From Sphingomonadales bacterium UBA1936 (lineage in GTDB: Bacteria > Pseudomonadota > Alphaproteobacteria > Sphingomonadales > Sphingomonadaceae): a DNA stretch of 16,131 nt. Numbering within the stretch: position 1 is the stretch's first letter; the number at the start of each line of letters is the position of its first letter. The stretch covers positions 6,554 to 22,684 of the forward strand of contig DDFE01000196.1 in the NCBI GenBank assembly GCA_002336985.1, read 5' to 3'. A program made the position numbers and the translations under genes. Below are positions 6,538 through 13,872 of the stretch, one piece after another. The notes below the pieces were generated by a model. The model ran no database searches. It was not told the origin of the DNA and saw only the letters and a program-made list of their open reading frames with translations.

Positions 6538-7239
6538 GTGAAATTCCCCGTCCTGCAATGGTTGATCGACTTTGCCTTGCCGCCACGATGCCCCGGTTGT
6601 GGAGCGATCGTTGCGGCTGACCACCGGTTCTGCACGCCGTGCTGGGCGTCGCTCGACTTCCTGACCGGCGATGGATGTACGCTCTGTAACGCGCCGCTGA
6701 ACGCTGTTGCGGCTGGAACGATCTGCGCTCCATGCCTTGAACAGCCGCCGCGGCATGATGGTGTTCGTGCCGCGGTATCCTATGGTCCCGTCGCACGCGA
6801 CGTAGTGTTGCGACTTAAATATAGCCGGAAGACGGGCAATGCCGGGACGATCGGGAAGCTGATTGCGCGCAGCATAGATGGCGATGGCATGATCGTCCCC
6901 GTGCCGTTGCATCGATGGCGGCTGTGGGGGCGGGGGTTCAACCAGGCGGCGCTTATCGCCGCCAGCCTGTCGAAGGCATCGGGTCTGCCCGTCGCAACCG
7001 GACTCCTGCACCGAAAGCGAGCGACGCAATCTATGCGCGGGCTTTCGTCCCGCAAACGCGCCGATGCGGTACGGGGTGCATTCCGGACGACGGCAAGGAT
7101 CGGCGGCGGCACCGTCTGGCTGGTCGACGACGTTTACACCAGTGGTGCTACCGCCAATGCCTGTGCTGCGACGCTGAAGCGTGCAGGCGCGGATCGCGTC
7201 GTTGTGGTTACCTGGGCCCGCGTCCTGCGCGAGGATTGA
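6538..7239 (+). CDS. comF: ComF family phosphoribosyltransferase-like protein
   Basis: A double zinc-ribbon protein fused to a PRTase fold, related to ComFC and GntX, which are linked to DNA uptake and recombination in several bacteria. With the GTG start it has 233 residues. Four CxxC pairs are visible: C18/C21, C32/C35, C47/C50 and C63/C66. The PRPP-binding loop is LVDDVYTSGAT (195-205), and PVPLHRWRLWGRGFNQA (121-137) is the conserved ComF core. GTG 6538 is preferred because AAGG lies five bases upstream and the protein then opens MKFPVLQWLIDFALPPRCPGC, the usual family start. ATG 6493 (248 residues) is possible but would overlap the methyltransferase start. grxC follows 31 bases downstream on the same strand. 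Confidence 0.87.
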   Translation: MKFPVLQWLIDFALPPRCPGCGAIVAADHRFCTPCWASLDFLTGDGCTLCNAPLNAVAAGTICAPCLEQPPRHDGVRAAVSYGPVARDVVLRLKYSRKTGNAGTIGKLIARSIDGDGMIVPVPLHRWRLWGRGFNQAALIAASLSKASGLPVATGLLHRKRATQSMRGLSSRKRADAVRGAFRTTARIGGGTVWLVDDVYTSGATANACAATLKRAGADRVVVVTWARVLRED

Positions 7240-7270
7240 CAAGTCGCGGCCGCGTACGCACCTCATGTGC

Positions 7271-7528
7271 ATGCCGCGGGTCGAAATCTATACGAAGGCC
7301 TTTTGCCCCTATTGCACACGCGCGACCGCACTGCTCGACGCGCGGGGCGTGGAATATGAGGAATACGACATCACCATGGGCGGCCCGAAGCGTGCCGAAA
7401 TGCTGCAGCGGGCAAATGGTCGCAGCACCGTGCCGCAGATATTCATAGGCGACACTCATGTCGGCGGATCTGACGATCTGGCCTCGGCAGACCGCTCGGG
7501 CGAACTGGACAAGCTGCTCGCATCATGA
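7271..7528 (+). CDS. grxC: Glutaredoxin 3
   Basis: A small cytoplasmic dithiol glutaredoxin that reduces protein disulfides and glutathione mixed disulfides. It has 85 residues, the normal GrxC length. The active site CPYC is at 12-15, the cis-proline motif TVPQIFI at 53-59 and the glutathione-binding GG-D motif HVGGSDDL at 63-70. The position usually occupied by Cys after GG in GrxC is Ser here. ATG 7271 is chosen because the family begins with the first strand (PRVEIYTKAF); ATG 7265 would add only two residues. Neither has a good Shine-Dalgarno sequence. The stop overlaps the start of the nitrilase gene as ATGA, indicating translational coupling. Confidence 0.93.
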   Translation: MPRVEIYTKAFCPYCTRATALLDARGVEYEEYDITMGGPKRAEMLQRANGRSTVPQIFIGDTHVGGSDDLASADRSGELDKLLAS

Positions 7529-8349
7529 AGATCGCCGTCCTGCAAATGACATCGGGCATCGATCCCGAAGCCAATGGCGACACACTGGTTGCAGCGGTCG
7601 ACGAAGCCGCGGCAGCGGGCGCGGCCATGCTGTTCACACCAGAAATGTCGGGGCTGGTCGATAGCGACGCCAACCGCGCGACACGATCGGTCGCTCATGA
7701 ACACGAGGATAATGTCCTTGCGCGCGTTCGTGCGGCGGCAAAGGCGGCAGGTTTGTGGGTTCACCTGGGATCGCTCGCCGTGCGCCATGATGCGGATGCA
7801 CGCTGGGGCAATCGCGGTTTCGTGATCGACGACCGTGGCGAGATCGTCTCGCGTTACGACAAGATGCATCTGTTCGACGTCGATCTTGCGACGGGTGAAA
7901 GCTGGCGCGAGTCCGCCCGTTATGTACCCGGTGAGGCAGCGTCGGTGGTCGATACGCCCATTGGTAAGCTTGGCTTGGCAATCTGTTACGACATGCGTTT
8001 CCCCGCTTTGTTTCAGGCGTTGAGCGATGCCGGCGCGACCGTCCTGGCGGTGCCTGCGGCGTTCACCGTGCCGACCGGCAAGGCGCACTGGCATACACTG
8101 CTCCGCGCGCGTGCGATCGAAAATGCGGCGTTCGTCGTTGCGGCCGCCCAGACAGGGCATCACGCAGATGGCCGTGACACCTATGGTCACTCGCTCGTCA
8201 TTGATCCTTGGGGGCGCGTGCTGCTCGATATGGAGGATACTCCCGGTCTCGGCTTTGCCGATCTCGACCTCGCGATAACAGATGACGTGCGCGGCCGCAT
8301 TCCGGTCATCCGCCACCGGCGACACATTCCGGCGTTGGACCCTGCATGA
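7525..8349 (+). CDS. Carbon-nitrogen hydrolase, Nit-type (possible deaminated glutathione amidase)
   Basis: A 274-residue member of the nitrilase superfamily. The catalytic triad is visible: E40 (FTPEMS), K113 (YDKMHLFDVDL) and C154 (LAICYDMRFP). YDKMHLFDVD and the CYDMRFP elbow are characteristic of the Nit1/Nit2-like branch, in which bacterial and eukaryotic members hydrolyse deaminated glutathione, a side product of transaminases. Coupling with grxC (4-base overlap) supports a glutathione-related role but does not prove it; omega-amidase activity is the main alternative. Its own stop overlaps the start of the DUF1178 gene by 4 bases, so grxC, this gene and the DUF1178 gene form a tightly coupled set. 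Confidence 0.9.
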   Translation: MKIAVLQMTSGIDPEANGDTLVAAVDEAAAAGAAMLFTPEMSGLVDSDANRATRSVAHEHEDNVLARVRAAAKAAGLWVHLGSLAVRHDADARWGNRGFVIDDRGEIVSRYDKMHLFDVDLATGESWRESARYVPGEAASVVDTPIGKLGLAICYDMRFPALFQALSDAGATVLAVPAAFTVPTGKAHWHTLLRARAIENAAFVVAAAQTGHHADGRDTYGHSLVIDPWGRVLLDMEDTPGLGFADLDLAITDDVRGRIPVIRHRRHIPALDPA

Positions 8350-8756
8350 TCGTTTTCGATATTCGTTGTGATCAGGGGCATGCGTTCGAGGGCTGGTTTG
8401 CCGATGCCGACGCCTTTGCAACGCAGCGTGACGGCGCGATGATCGCGTGTCCTTTCTGTAGCAGCACATCGGTCGAGCGTGCCCTGTCCGTGCCGCGGAT
8501 CGCGGGCACCGGCGAACGTCCCGGCATTGCCGAGGTTACCCGCAAACTCGCGGCACTTCAGCAGACGATGTTAAAGGATTCGACCTGGGTCGGTGACGAT
8601 TTCGCCGATCGGGCCCGTGCGATGGCTGATGGTACCGAGCCGCAAAAGACGATTCACGGACAGGCGACGCTCGGCACGGCAAAGGAACTGAACGACGAGG
8701 GCATAAAGGTGATGCCACTGCCGTTCCCCGTCATCCCGCCCGAATCGCGCAATTGA
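8346..8756 (+). CDS. DUF1178 family protein with zinc-ribbon-like N-terminus
   Basis: A 136-residue protein starting at the ATGA overlap with the nitrilase gene. The N-terminus MIVFDIRCDQGHAFEGWF, with C8 and H12, followed by CPFC at 35-38, gives a likely zinc site; this opening is the DUF1178 signature. The middle is polar and the C-terminus (GIKVMPLPFPV) is conserved in the family. Function is unknown. It is repeatedly found next to a nitrilase-family hydrolase and glutaredoxin in alphaproteobacteria (from memory, not checked). The gene ends 35 bases before a tRNA gene, with no terminator visible between them. Confidence 0.88.
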   Translation: MIVFDIRCDQGHAFEGWFADADAFATQRDGAMIACPFCSSTSVERALSVPRIAGTGERPGIAEVTRKLAALQQTMLKDSTWVGDDFADRARAMADGTEPQKTIHGQATLGTAKELNDEGIKVMPLPFPVIPPESRN

Positions 8757-8791
8757 CCGCGATACGCCGCCTCGCGTAGCGGGACGCCCGT

Positions 8792-8868
8792 GCCCCGGTA
8801 GCTCAGCAGGACAGAGCAACGGTTTCCTAAACCGCAGGTCGGGAGTTCGAGTCTCTCCCGGGGCACCA
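8792..8868 (+). tRNA. tRNA-Arg (anticodon CCU, reads AGG)
   Basis: A complete 77-base cloverleaf. The acceptor stem GCCCCGG pairs perfectly with CCGGGGC (8858-8864). The D arm is GCTC/GAGC (8801-8804, 8814-8817). The anticodon stem has four pairs plus one A-C mismatch at its top, and the loop TTCCTAA (8824-8830) places CCT at 8826-8828. The T arm is GGGAG/CTCTC with loop TTCGAGT. The discriminator is A and CCA is encoded (8866-8868). A TTGACC hexamer at 8753-8758 could be a -35 box, but no good -10 box follows, so its promoter is uncertain. Confidence 0.95.
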
Positions 8869-8885
8869 TTTCCGAAATAGCGGGC

Positions 8886-9257
8886 TTACCGCTTGCCTCC
8901 GGACGGAGGCGGCCTGCGTCCGCCCCCAGGCTTCGGCGGACCACGGCGTGGGCCGCGATCGTGGCGGATCGGCGCACCGGCAGGCGCGGGGCGGGGCGCG
9001 GCGGGGGCGACGCTCCGGGCATCGGCGATCACGTAACCGTCCTTGCGCAGCTGGGCGAAAGCATTACGGACGCTCGCGGCGACGGCCTTTTGCACTGCAT
9101 CCGGCAAGTCACCGAAAGCCGTGTTCGCGTGGATCGCGGCCAGGTCGCGCATCAGCGCGTTGGGAAGACCCTGCGACGCGTCCTTTAGCGCCACGATCGC
9201 ATCGACGACCGCTGCATTGATCACGTCCTGGATGATATCGGTTGCCGATTTCGTCAT
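8886..9257 (-). CDS. Hypothetical protein with basic Pro/Gly/Arg-rich tail
   Basis: A 123-residue protein not recognised as a named family. Residues 1-80 look helical and acidic-to-neutral (MTKSATDIIQDVINAAVVDA, then a predicted amphipathic region and QLRKDGYVIADAR). Residues 81-123 are low complexity, rich in Pro, Gly, Arg and Lys with RGPRRG and GGGRRPPP patterns, suggesting a disordered nucleic-acid-binding tail. The start at 9257 is preferred because GGGGG lies just upstream and the frame above it is poor; a 145-residue form is possible. It ends 17 bases from the tRNA-Arg gene, convergent with it, and is divergent from the JmjC oxygenase gene 74 bases away. The tail is so GC-rich that spurious frames occur opposite it; the start site and helical N-terminus favour this strand. 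Confidence 0.65.
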   Translation of the reverse strand: MTKSATDIIQDVINAAVVDAIVALKDASQGLPNALMRDLAAIHANTAFGDLPDAVQKAVAASVRNAFAQLRKDGYVIADARSVAPAAPRPAPAGAPIRHDRGPRRGPPKPGGGRRPPPSGGKR

Positions 9258-9331
9258 GGCGCCCCCAAGGCATATCATCTCGGGCGGGTCAATCGTATTG
9301 CGGGCAATCTTCATTACGCACACGAGCAGCC

Positions 9332-10471
9332 ATGCACCTCAAGACCTTCGATACCGACACTTTCCTGCGCGATTATTGGCAGAAGAAACCGCTGCTGATT
9401 CGCAATCCGTGGGATCGCTGGGTCAACCCGCTCGAGCCTGATGAACTCGCAGGGTTAGCCTGCGAGAACGATGCCGAAGCGCGGCTGATCGAGCAGACGC
9501 GCGGGAGCTGGAAGGTCGAGCATGGCCCGTTCGCGGAAAAGCGCTTGGGCAAACTCGGCAAGAAACCCTGGACGCTACTGGTCCAGGCGGTTGATCATAT
9601 GGTGCCCGATGTCGCGGCGCTCATCGATCCGTTCCGTTTCATTCCGAACTGGCGGATCGACGACGTCATGGTCAGCTATGCCAGCGACGGCGGCGGGGTA
9701 GGACCTCATTTCGATCAGTATGACGTGTTCCTGATCCAGGGGCTGGGTAAACGACGCTGGCGGATCGGGCAGGCGTGCGACAAGGCATCGGCGCTGTTGC
9801 CGCATGATGATCTGAGATTGCTGGCCGATTTCGAGACGGCGGAGGAGTGGGTACTGGAACCCGGCGATATCCTCTATGTGCCCCCTGGTATCGCGCATGA
9901 CGGTATGGCGGTCGGTGACGACTGCATGACCTATTCGGTCGGTTTCCGCGCGCCGTCACGGTCTGAACTGGTGGCCCATTGGTGCGACCATGTGCTGGGT
10001 GAACTGACCGAGGACGACCGGTACGGCGATGCTGGATTGGTAGCACAGGCGAATCCCGGAGAGATCGCCCCTGCGGCACTCTCGCGGTTGCGCGCCATGG
10101 TCGCCGAGGCTTTGCTCGATGAGAGCCGGTTCGCCCGCTGGTTCGGTGGCTTTAATAGCGAACCCAAGTATCCCGAGCGCGATTGGCGCCCTGAGGTGCC
10201 GATTACGATGAAAGAGGTTCGTAAGGCGATCAGCAATGGCATCGCGATTGAACGCAATCCAGCTAGCCGGGTCGCGTTCGTCCGTGTCGGCGATGGCGCT
10301 ATCAGCCTGTTCGTCGATGGTGAAAGTTTCGATGTCACTGGCGATTCTGCGTGTTTTGCAGAAGCGATCGGCGCGGCTACCCGAATGGTGATCGACCCTG
10401 CTTGGGCGGTGGACGTGCTGGTAAAACAGCTGATCGATCAAGGAAGTTTGCGCTTCGATTACGACGATTGA
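9332..10471 (+). CDS. roxA: Ribosomal protein uL16 arginine hydroxylase-like JmjC/cupin oxygenase
   Basis: A 2-oxoglutarate/Fe(II) oxygenase of the YcfD (RoxA) type, whose known role is 3-hydroxylation of an arginine in ribosomal protein uL16. It has 379 residues, close to the 373 of E. coli YcfD. The cupin core shows the iron-binding triad H126 and D128 (GPHFDQYDVFLIQG) and H189 (VPPGIAHDG). The N-terminal DYWQKKPLLIRN and FIPNWRIDDVMVSYA are typical of the family. The C-terminal third (about 215-379) corresponds to the dimerisation and winged-helix part. ATG 9332 is chosen because family proteins begin just before the DYWQKKP motif; the ribosome site is weak. Its last 13 bases overlap the convergent RluE gene. 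The uL16 target is inferred from the family. Confidence 0.88.
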   Translation: MHLKTFDTDTFLRDYWQKKPLLIRNPWDRWVNPLEPDELAGLACENDAEARLIEQTRGSWKVEHGPFAEKRLGKLGKKPWTLLVQAVDHMVPDVAALIDPFRFIPNWRIDDVMVSYASDGGGVGPHFDQYDVFLIQGLGKRRWRIGQACDKASALLPHDDLRLLADFETAEEWVLEPGDILYVPPGIAHDGMAVGDDCMTYSVGFRAPSRSELVAHWCDHVLGELTEDDRYGDAGLVAQANPGEIAPAALSRLRAMVAEALLDESRFARWFGGFNSEPKYPERDWRPEVPITMKEVRKAISNGIAIERNPASRVAFVRVGDGAISLFVDGESFDVTGDSACFAEAIGAATRMVIDPAWAVDVLVKQLIDQGSLRFDYDD

Positions 10472-11016
10472 GGCGCTTCCCGCCACGCACTCGGCGCAAT
10501 CCCGTCGAGTGTCCATTCGCCGATACGCCAGCGAACGAGCCGTAATGTCGGATAGCCAACCGCCGCAGTCATGCGGCGTACCTGCCGGTTGCGGCCTTCG
10601 CGGATCGTCAGGCTTATCCAGCCATCGCGCACTGTCTTGCGAAACCGCACCGGCGGGTCTCGCGGCCAGAGTGCTGGATCGTCGATCCGTTCGACCTCGG
10701 CCGGGCGGGTCATTCCATCCTTCAACTCGACGCCCCGTCTCAACGTAGCGAGCGCGGCATCGGTCACTTCGCCCTCGACCTGGACCAAGTAGGTTTTCGG
10801 CAATTTGAATTTCGGATCGGCGATCCGTGCCTGCAGCCGCCCGTCATCGGTCAGCAGCAGCAATCCCTCGCTGTCGAGGTCCAGGCGGCCCGCCGGATAG
10901 ACGCCGGGCATGTCGATGAAGCCGGAGAGAGTAGGGCGCTGCGACCCTGCCGTACCCTTGTCGGTGAACTGGCTGAGCACGCCATAGGGTTTGTTGAACA
11001 GGATGAGCCGGCCCAT
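10459..11016 (-). CDS. rluE: 23S rRNA pseudouridine synthase, RluE-like
   Basis: A 185-residue RsuA/RluB/RluE-family enzyme without an S4 domain. It opens directly with ILFNKPYGVLSQFTD, the RluE form, and has the catalytic aspartate D46 in PAGRLDLDSEGLLLLT. The downstream motif EGRNRQVRRM and LRLVRWRIGEW are the conserved family C-terminal elements. RluE makes pseudouridine 2457 of 23S rRNA, in the peptidyl-transferase region. A ribosome site (TAGGACAG) lies about 7 bases before the ATG. The gene overlaps the end of roxA by 13 bases in convergent orientation. It is separated from the upstream TonB receptor on the same strand by a terminator, so it must have its own promoter in a very short gap or depend on readthrough. 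Confidence 0.9.
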   Translation of the reverse strand: MGRLILFNKPYGVLSQFTDKGTAGSQRPTLSGFIDMPGVYPAGRLDLDSEGLLLLTDDGRLQARIADPKFKLPKTYLVQVEGEVTDAALATLRRGVELKDGMTRPAEVERIDDPALWPRDPPVRFRKTVRDGWISLTIREGRNRQVRRMTAAVGYPTLRLVRWRIGEWTLDGIAPSAWREAPQSS

Positions 11017-11040
11017 GGCGCTGTCCTACGCACAAACGAA

Positions 11041-11068
11041 CGGCGGCGCGACCATCGTCGCGCCGCCG
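11041..11068 (-). terminator. Rho-independent terminator of the TonB-dependent receptor
   Basis: A perfect 12-base-pair GC stem (11041-11052 with 11057-11068) and a CATC loop, 18 bases past the receptor stop. On the minus strand it is followed by TTCGTTTGTG, a moderate U-rich tail. It separates the receptor from rluE. Confidence 0.75.
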
Positions 11069-11086
11069 CATGTAGTTATCCGTGGA

Positions 11087-13669
11087 TCAGAAGTTCTTGC
11101 GGAGCGTCACGCCGTAGGTGCGCGGCTGGTTGGGATAGCCGCTGTAGCTGCCGTCCTGCGCAACCGTCTGGAACACCGCGCCCATTGCCCGGTCGTTGGT
11201 CAGGTTGCGTGCCCACAGCATGACTTCCAGCTGCGCATCGCTGTCCGCAACGCCGATGCTGGCGTTGACCTGGCTCTGGCCATAGGTGCTGATGTTCGCA
11301 GGCACCGTATCGCTCAGCGGCGTGTTGCTGGTGTAGTCGAACTCGCCGCGGATGTAGCCGCTAAGAGTATCGGTGATGCTCTGCGTGAAGGTGCCCGAAA
11401 CCGAGAAGCTCCATTCCGGAATGCCCGCCGGACGCGTGCCCGACAGGTCGCGCGATGCCGGAAGCTGAAGCGTCGTCGGATTACGCGGGCAGCGGACCGT
11501 GTCGAAGCTGAAGCAAGGTGCACCCGTGAACGAATCGTATTTCGCGTCGAGGTAGGTAACAGCACCTGTCAGGTTGAGCTGCGGGATAGGATTGTATGCC
11601 GCGTCGATTTCGAAGCCCTTCACCGACTGCTTGCCGGCGTTGACCAGCGCGTAGCCGATGCCGGTGAAACCGTTCGACTGGAAGCCTTTGATCTCCTGCT
11701 GGAAGACCGCGAGGTTGAAGTAGCCGCCACGGACACGCGCCTTCAGGCCCGCTTCGTACACGGTCACTTCTTCCGGTGCCGCGGTGCGACCGACGCCGTT
11801 GTTCGGCGGACGGCTATCCGACGACAAGTTGACGGCGCCCGCCTTCCAGCCGGTGGAATAGCTGACATAGGCGTTCACCGCGCCGAAGTCGTACGCGACG
11901 CGTGCGGCATAAGTGAACTTGTCGCCCGAAAGGACGCCGGATTCGGTGGCGTTCGGGAAGTTGACCGGCTGGTGGTTGGCTGTGTCGCCGTAGAAGAACT
12001 GCAGCGAGTTGAGCGCGAACGGATTGGAATTCGCTGGAGAAGCGCAGGCACCGACGTTGGTCGCAAACGGCAAGCTCGCGCCCAGCGAGGCTCCGAAAAG
12101 GTTGGTTGGAACAGTTGCGCCAGGCGCATAGCCCTTCAGCCCCACCAGGCAACCCTGTACCGCTGCAGGAAGCGCAGCGAAGGGAATGAAGCCAAGGCCC
12201 GGAATGCTGTTGAGGTTGAGCGCCGAGAACGGGTCGCGCAGGACAACGTTGGACGTCGCTTCCTTCTTGTCGTTCAGGTAGGCGCCGCCAACTGTGAGCG
12301 TCAGGTTGTCGATCGGCTTGAAGTCGGCCTGTCCGAAGATCGAGTACGACGTCTGTTTCATGTAATAGGCGTCGGAAATGCCCTGGCCCGCCTGGAAATA
12401 GGTCCGGGTCGGGATGATCGAGGGGTTTGTCGCGTTCTGCAACGATTCCAGCAGCGTAAGCAGGCTGGTGGCCGACGATCCGCCGGCAAGCGCATCGACA
12501 TAGGCCCGCATGTCACGACCGAAATTGATCTCGCGGCCGGTCCGCAGGCGCTCGTCCTGATAGAAACCGCCGATCAGCCAGTTGAACGGACCGGTGTTGT
12601 CCGACGCCAGGCGGAATTCCTGGGTGAACGTGTCGATCTCATTGGACGTGCGATTGTTCGCAAGGTCGGCACCGGTGAAATCGATGTCCTGGTCCGACTG
12701 GTTGGTCTGGTTGCGATAGGCGGTGATCGAGGTCAGCTTCGCAAAGCCCAGGTTGTAATCGATCTGGCCCGAAATGCCCTTGCCCTGAAGGCGGTTGAAG
12801 GGGTCGGTGTTGAAAATCAGATTGTCGCTGAACAGGTTGCTGGTGTTCGCGATCGGCTTTTGAAGGACTGCGCCAATGGCCAGTGTCCGCGCTCCGTTCA
12901 GGATCGAGGTCACGCCGCAGCAGGTTTCCTTGATCAGGTTGTAATCGGCGATGACGCGCACCGAGAGGTCCGACGACGGCTGGAACAAGACGTCAGCGCG
13001 CACCGACCAGCGGTTGCGGTCGGTCGTATCGGTGCCGGTCGTCGTGTTCCGGAACACGCCGTTACGTCCCGCGACATTGCCCGACAAGCGAATGGCGAGC
13101 GTGTCGGTCAGCGGACCGGTGATCGTGCCCTTGGTCTGGATCAGGCCGTAATTGCCCAGCGTGACTTCGGCTTTTCCGCCCCATTCGAACTGGGGTTTCT
13201 TGGTAACGATGCTGATCGCGCCCGCCGACACGTTCTTACCGAACAGCGTCGACTGCGGCCCGCGCAGCACTTCGATGCGTTCGATCTCGGGCAGGTCGTC
13301 GAGCGCGGCGGACGTGCGCGCGCGGTAAACACCGTCGATAAACACGCCGACCGACGCTTCGATACCGTCATTGCCGTTGCCGTTGCCGAAGCCGCGGATG
13401 GAGAAGTTGGTCTGGCCGGTCGCGTTAAGCTGCGACACCTTGAGCGAGGGGACCACCGACTGAAGGTCGAGGATGTCGCGGATCTGGGCCTTTTCGACCG
13501 TTTCGGAACTCGTCACCGAGACCGAGATCGGCACGTCCTGCAGCGTCTGTTCGCGCTTGGTCGCGGTGACGATGATATCGCCGTCGTCCGTAGCGGGTGC
13601 CTGGGCGAATGCCGGAGCAGCGACTGTCAGCGCGAACAGCGACGCGCCGACCAAATGAATCTTCTTCAT
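11087..13669 (-). CDS. TonB-dependent outer-membrane receptor, substrate unknown
   Basis: An 860-residue outer-membrane transporter energised by TonB-ExbBD. The signal peptide is residues 1-23 (MKKIHLVGASLFALTVAAPAFA). A TonB-box-like segment DIIVTATKRE (31-40) leads straight into the plug domain (about 44-160) with the conserved PEIERIEVLRGPQSTLFGKNV (128-147). The rest is a 22-strand barrel ending in LRKNF with terminal Phe. There is no N-terminal secretin/STN extension, so it is not a FecA-type signalling receptor. Several Cys pairs lie in predicted loops. No transport, enzyme or regulator gene sits next to it, so the substrate cannot be guessed. The start at 13669 gives a proper signal peptide, with GGGGAG about 10 bases upstream. 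It is followed by a terminator and is monocistronic. A longer frame starting upstream would bury the signal peptide. Confidence 0.95.
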   Translation of the reverse strand: MKKIHLVGASLFALTVAAPAFAQAPATDDGDIIVTATKREQTLQDVPISVSVTSSETVEKAQIRDILDLQSVVPSLKVSQLNATGQTNFSIRGFGNGNGNDGIEASVGVFIDGVYRARTSAALDDLPEIERIEVLRGPQSTLFGKNVSAGAISIVTKKPQFEWGGKAEVTLGNYGLIQTKGTITGPLTDTLAIRLSGNVAGRNGVFRNTTTGTDTTDRNRWSVRADVLFQPSSDLSVRVIADYNLIKETCCGVTSILNGARTLAIGAVLQKPIANTSNLFSDNLIFNTDPFNRLQGKGISGQIDYNLGFAKLTSITAYRNQTNQSDQDIDFTGADLANNRTSNEIDTFTQEFRLASDNTGPFNWLIGGFYQDERLRTGREINFGRDMRAYVDALAGGSSATSLLTLLESLQNATNPSIIPTRTYFQAGQGISDAYYMKQTSYSIFGQADFKPIDNLTLTVGGAYLNDKKEATSNVVLRDPFSALNLNSIPGLGFIPFAALPAAVQGCLVGLKGYAPGATVPTNLFGASLGASLPFATNVGACASPANSNPFALNSLQFFYGDTANHQPVNFPNATESGVLSGDKFTYAARVAYDFGAVNAYVSYSTGWKAGAVNLSSDSRPPNNGVGRTAAPEEVTVYEAGLKARVRGGYFNLAVFQQEIKGFQSNGFTGIGYALVNAGKQSVKGFEIDAAYNPIPQLNLTGAVTYLDAKYDSFTGAPCFSFDTVRCPRNPTTLQLPASRDLSGTRPAGIPEWSFSVSGTFTQSITDTLSGYIRGEFDYTSNTPLSDTVPANISTYGQSQVNASIGVADSDAQLEVMLWARNLTNDRAMGAVFQTVAQDGSYSGYPNQPRTYGVTLRKNF

Positions 13670-13872
13670 GGAAACTCTCTCCCCTGCACACCTCTCGGCG
13701 CTCGACGGCGCCTTGAACACCTTTGGATTGCCCAACCTTACGCTCACGTCAATGGCGGAAAGGCGCGAAACTGCGTTGTTTTCTTTGCATGTGACATGTC
13801 TGCCATCCTCGATTGCTCGGATGCCGAATTGCGATTCTTGCTTCGGGCACCGAAAACGCTACGCGGAAATCC

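Noticed and set aside
7456..8469. A 337-residue open frame opposite the nitrilase gene
   Set aside because: Arg/His-rich, low-quality protein sequence antisense to a gene with a full catalytic triad.
8792..8868. tRNA-Arg as an integration site of a mobile element
   Set aside because: No integrase gene follows it and no repeat of the tRNA 3' end is visible downstream.
13788..13798. CATGTGACATG palindrome in the receptor-folE gap as an operator
   Set aside because: Only five pairs, no second copy and no link to a known regulator; it could easily arise by chance.
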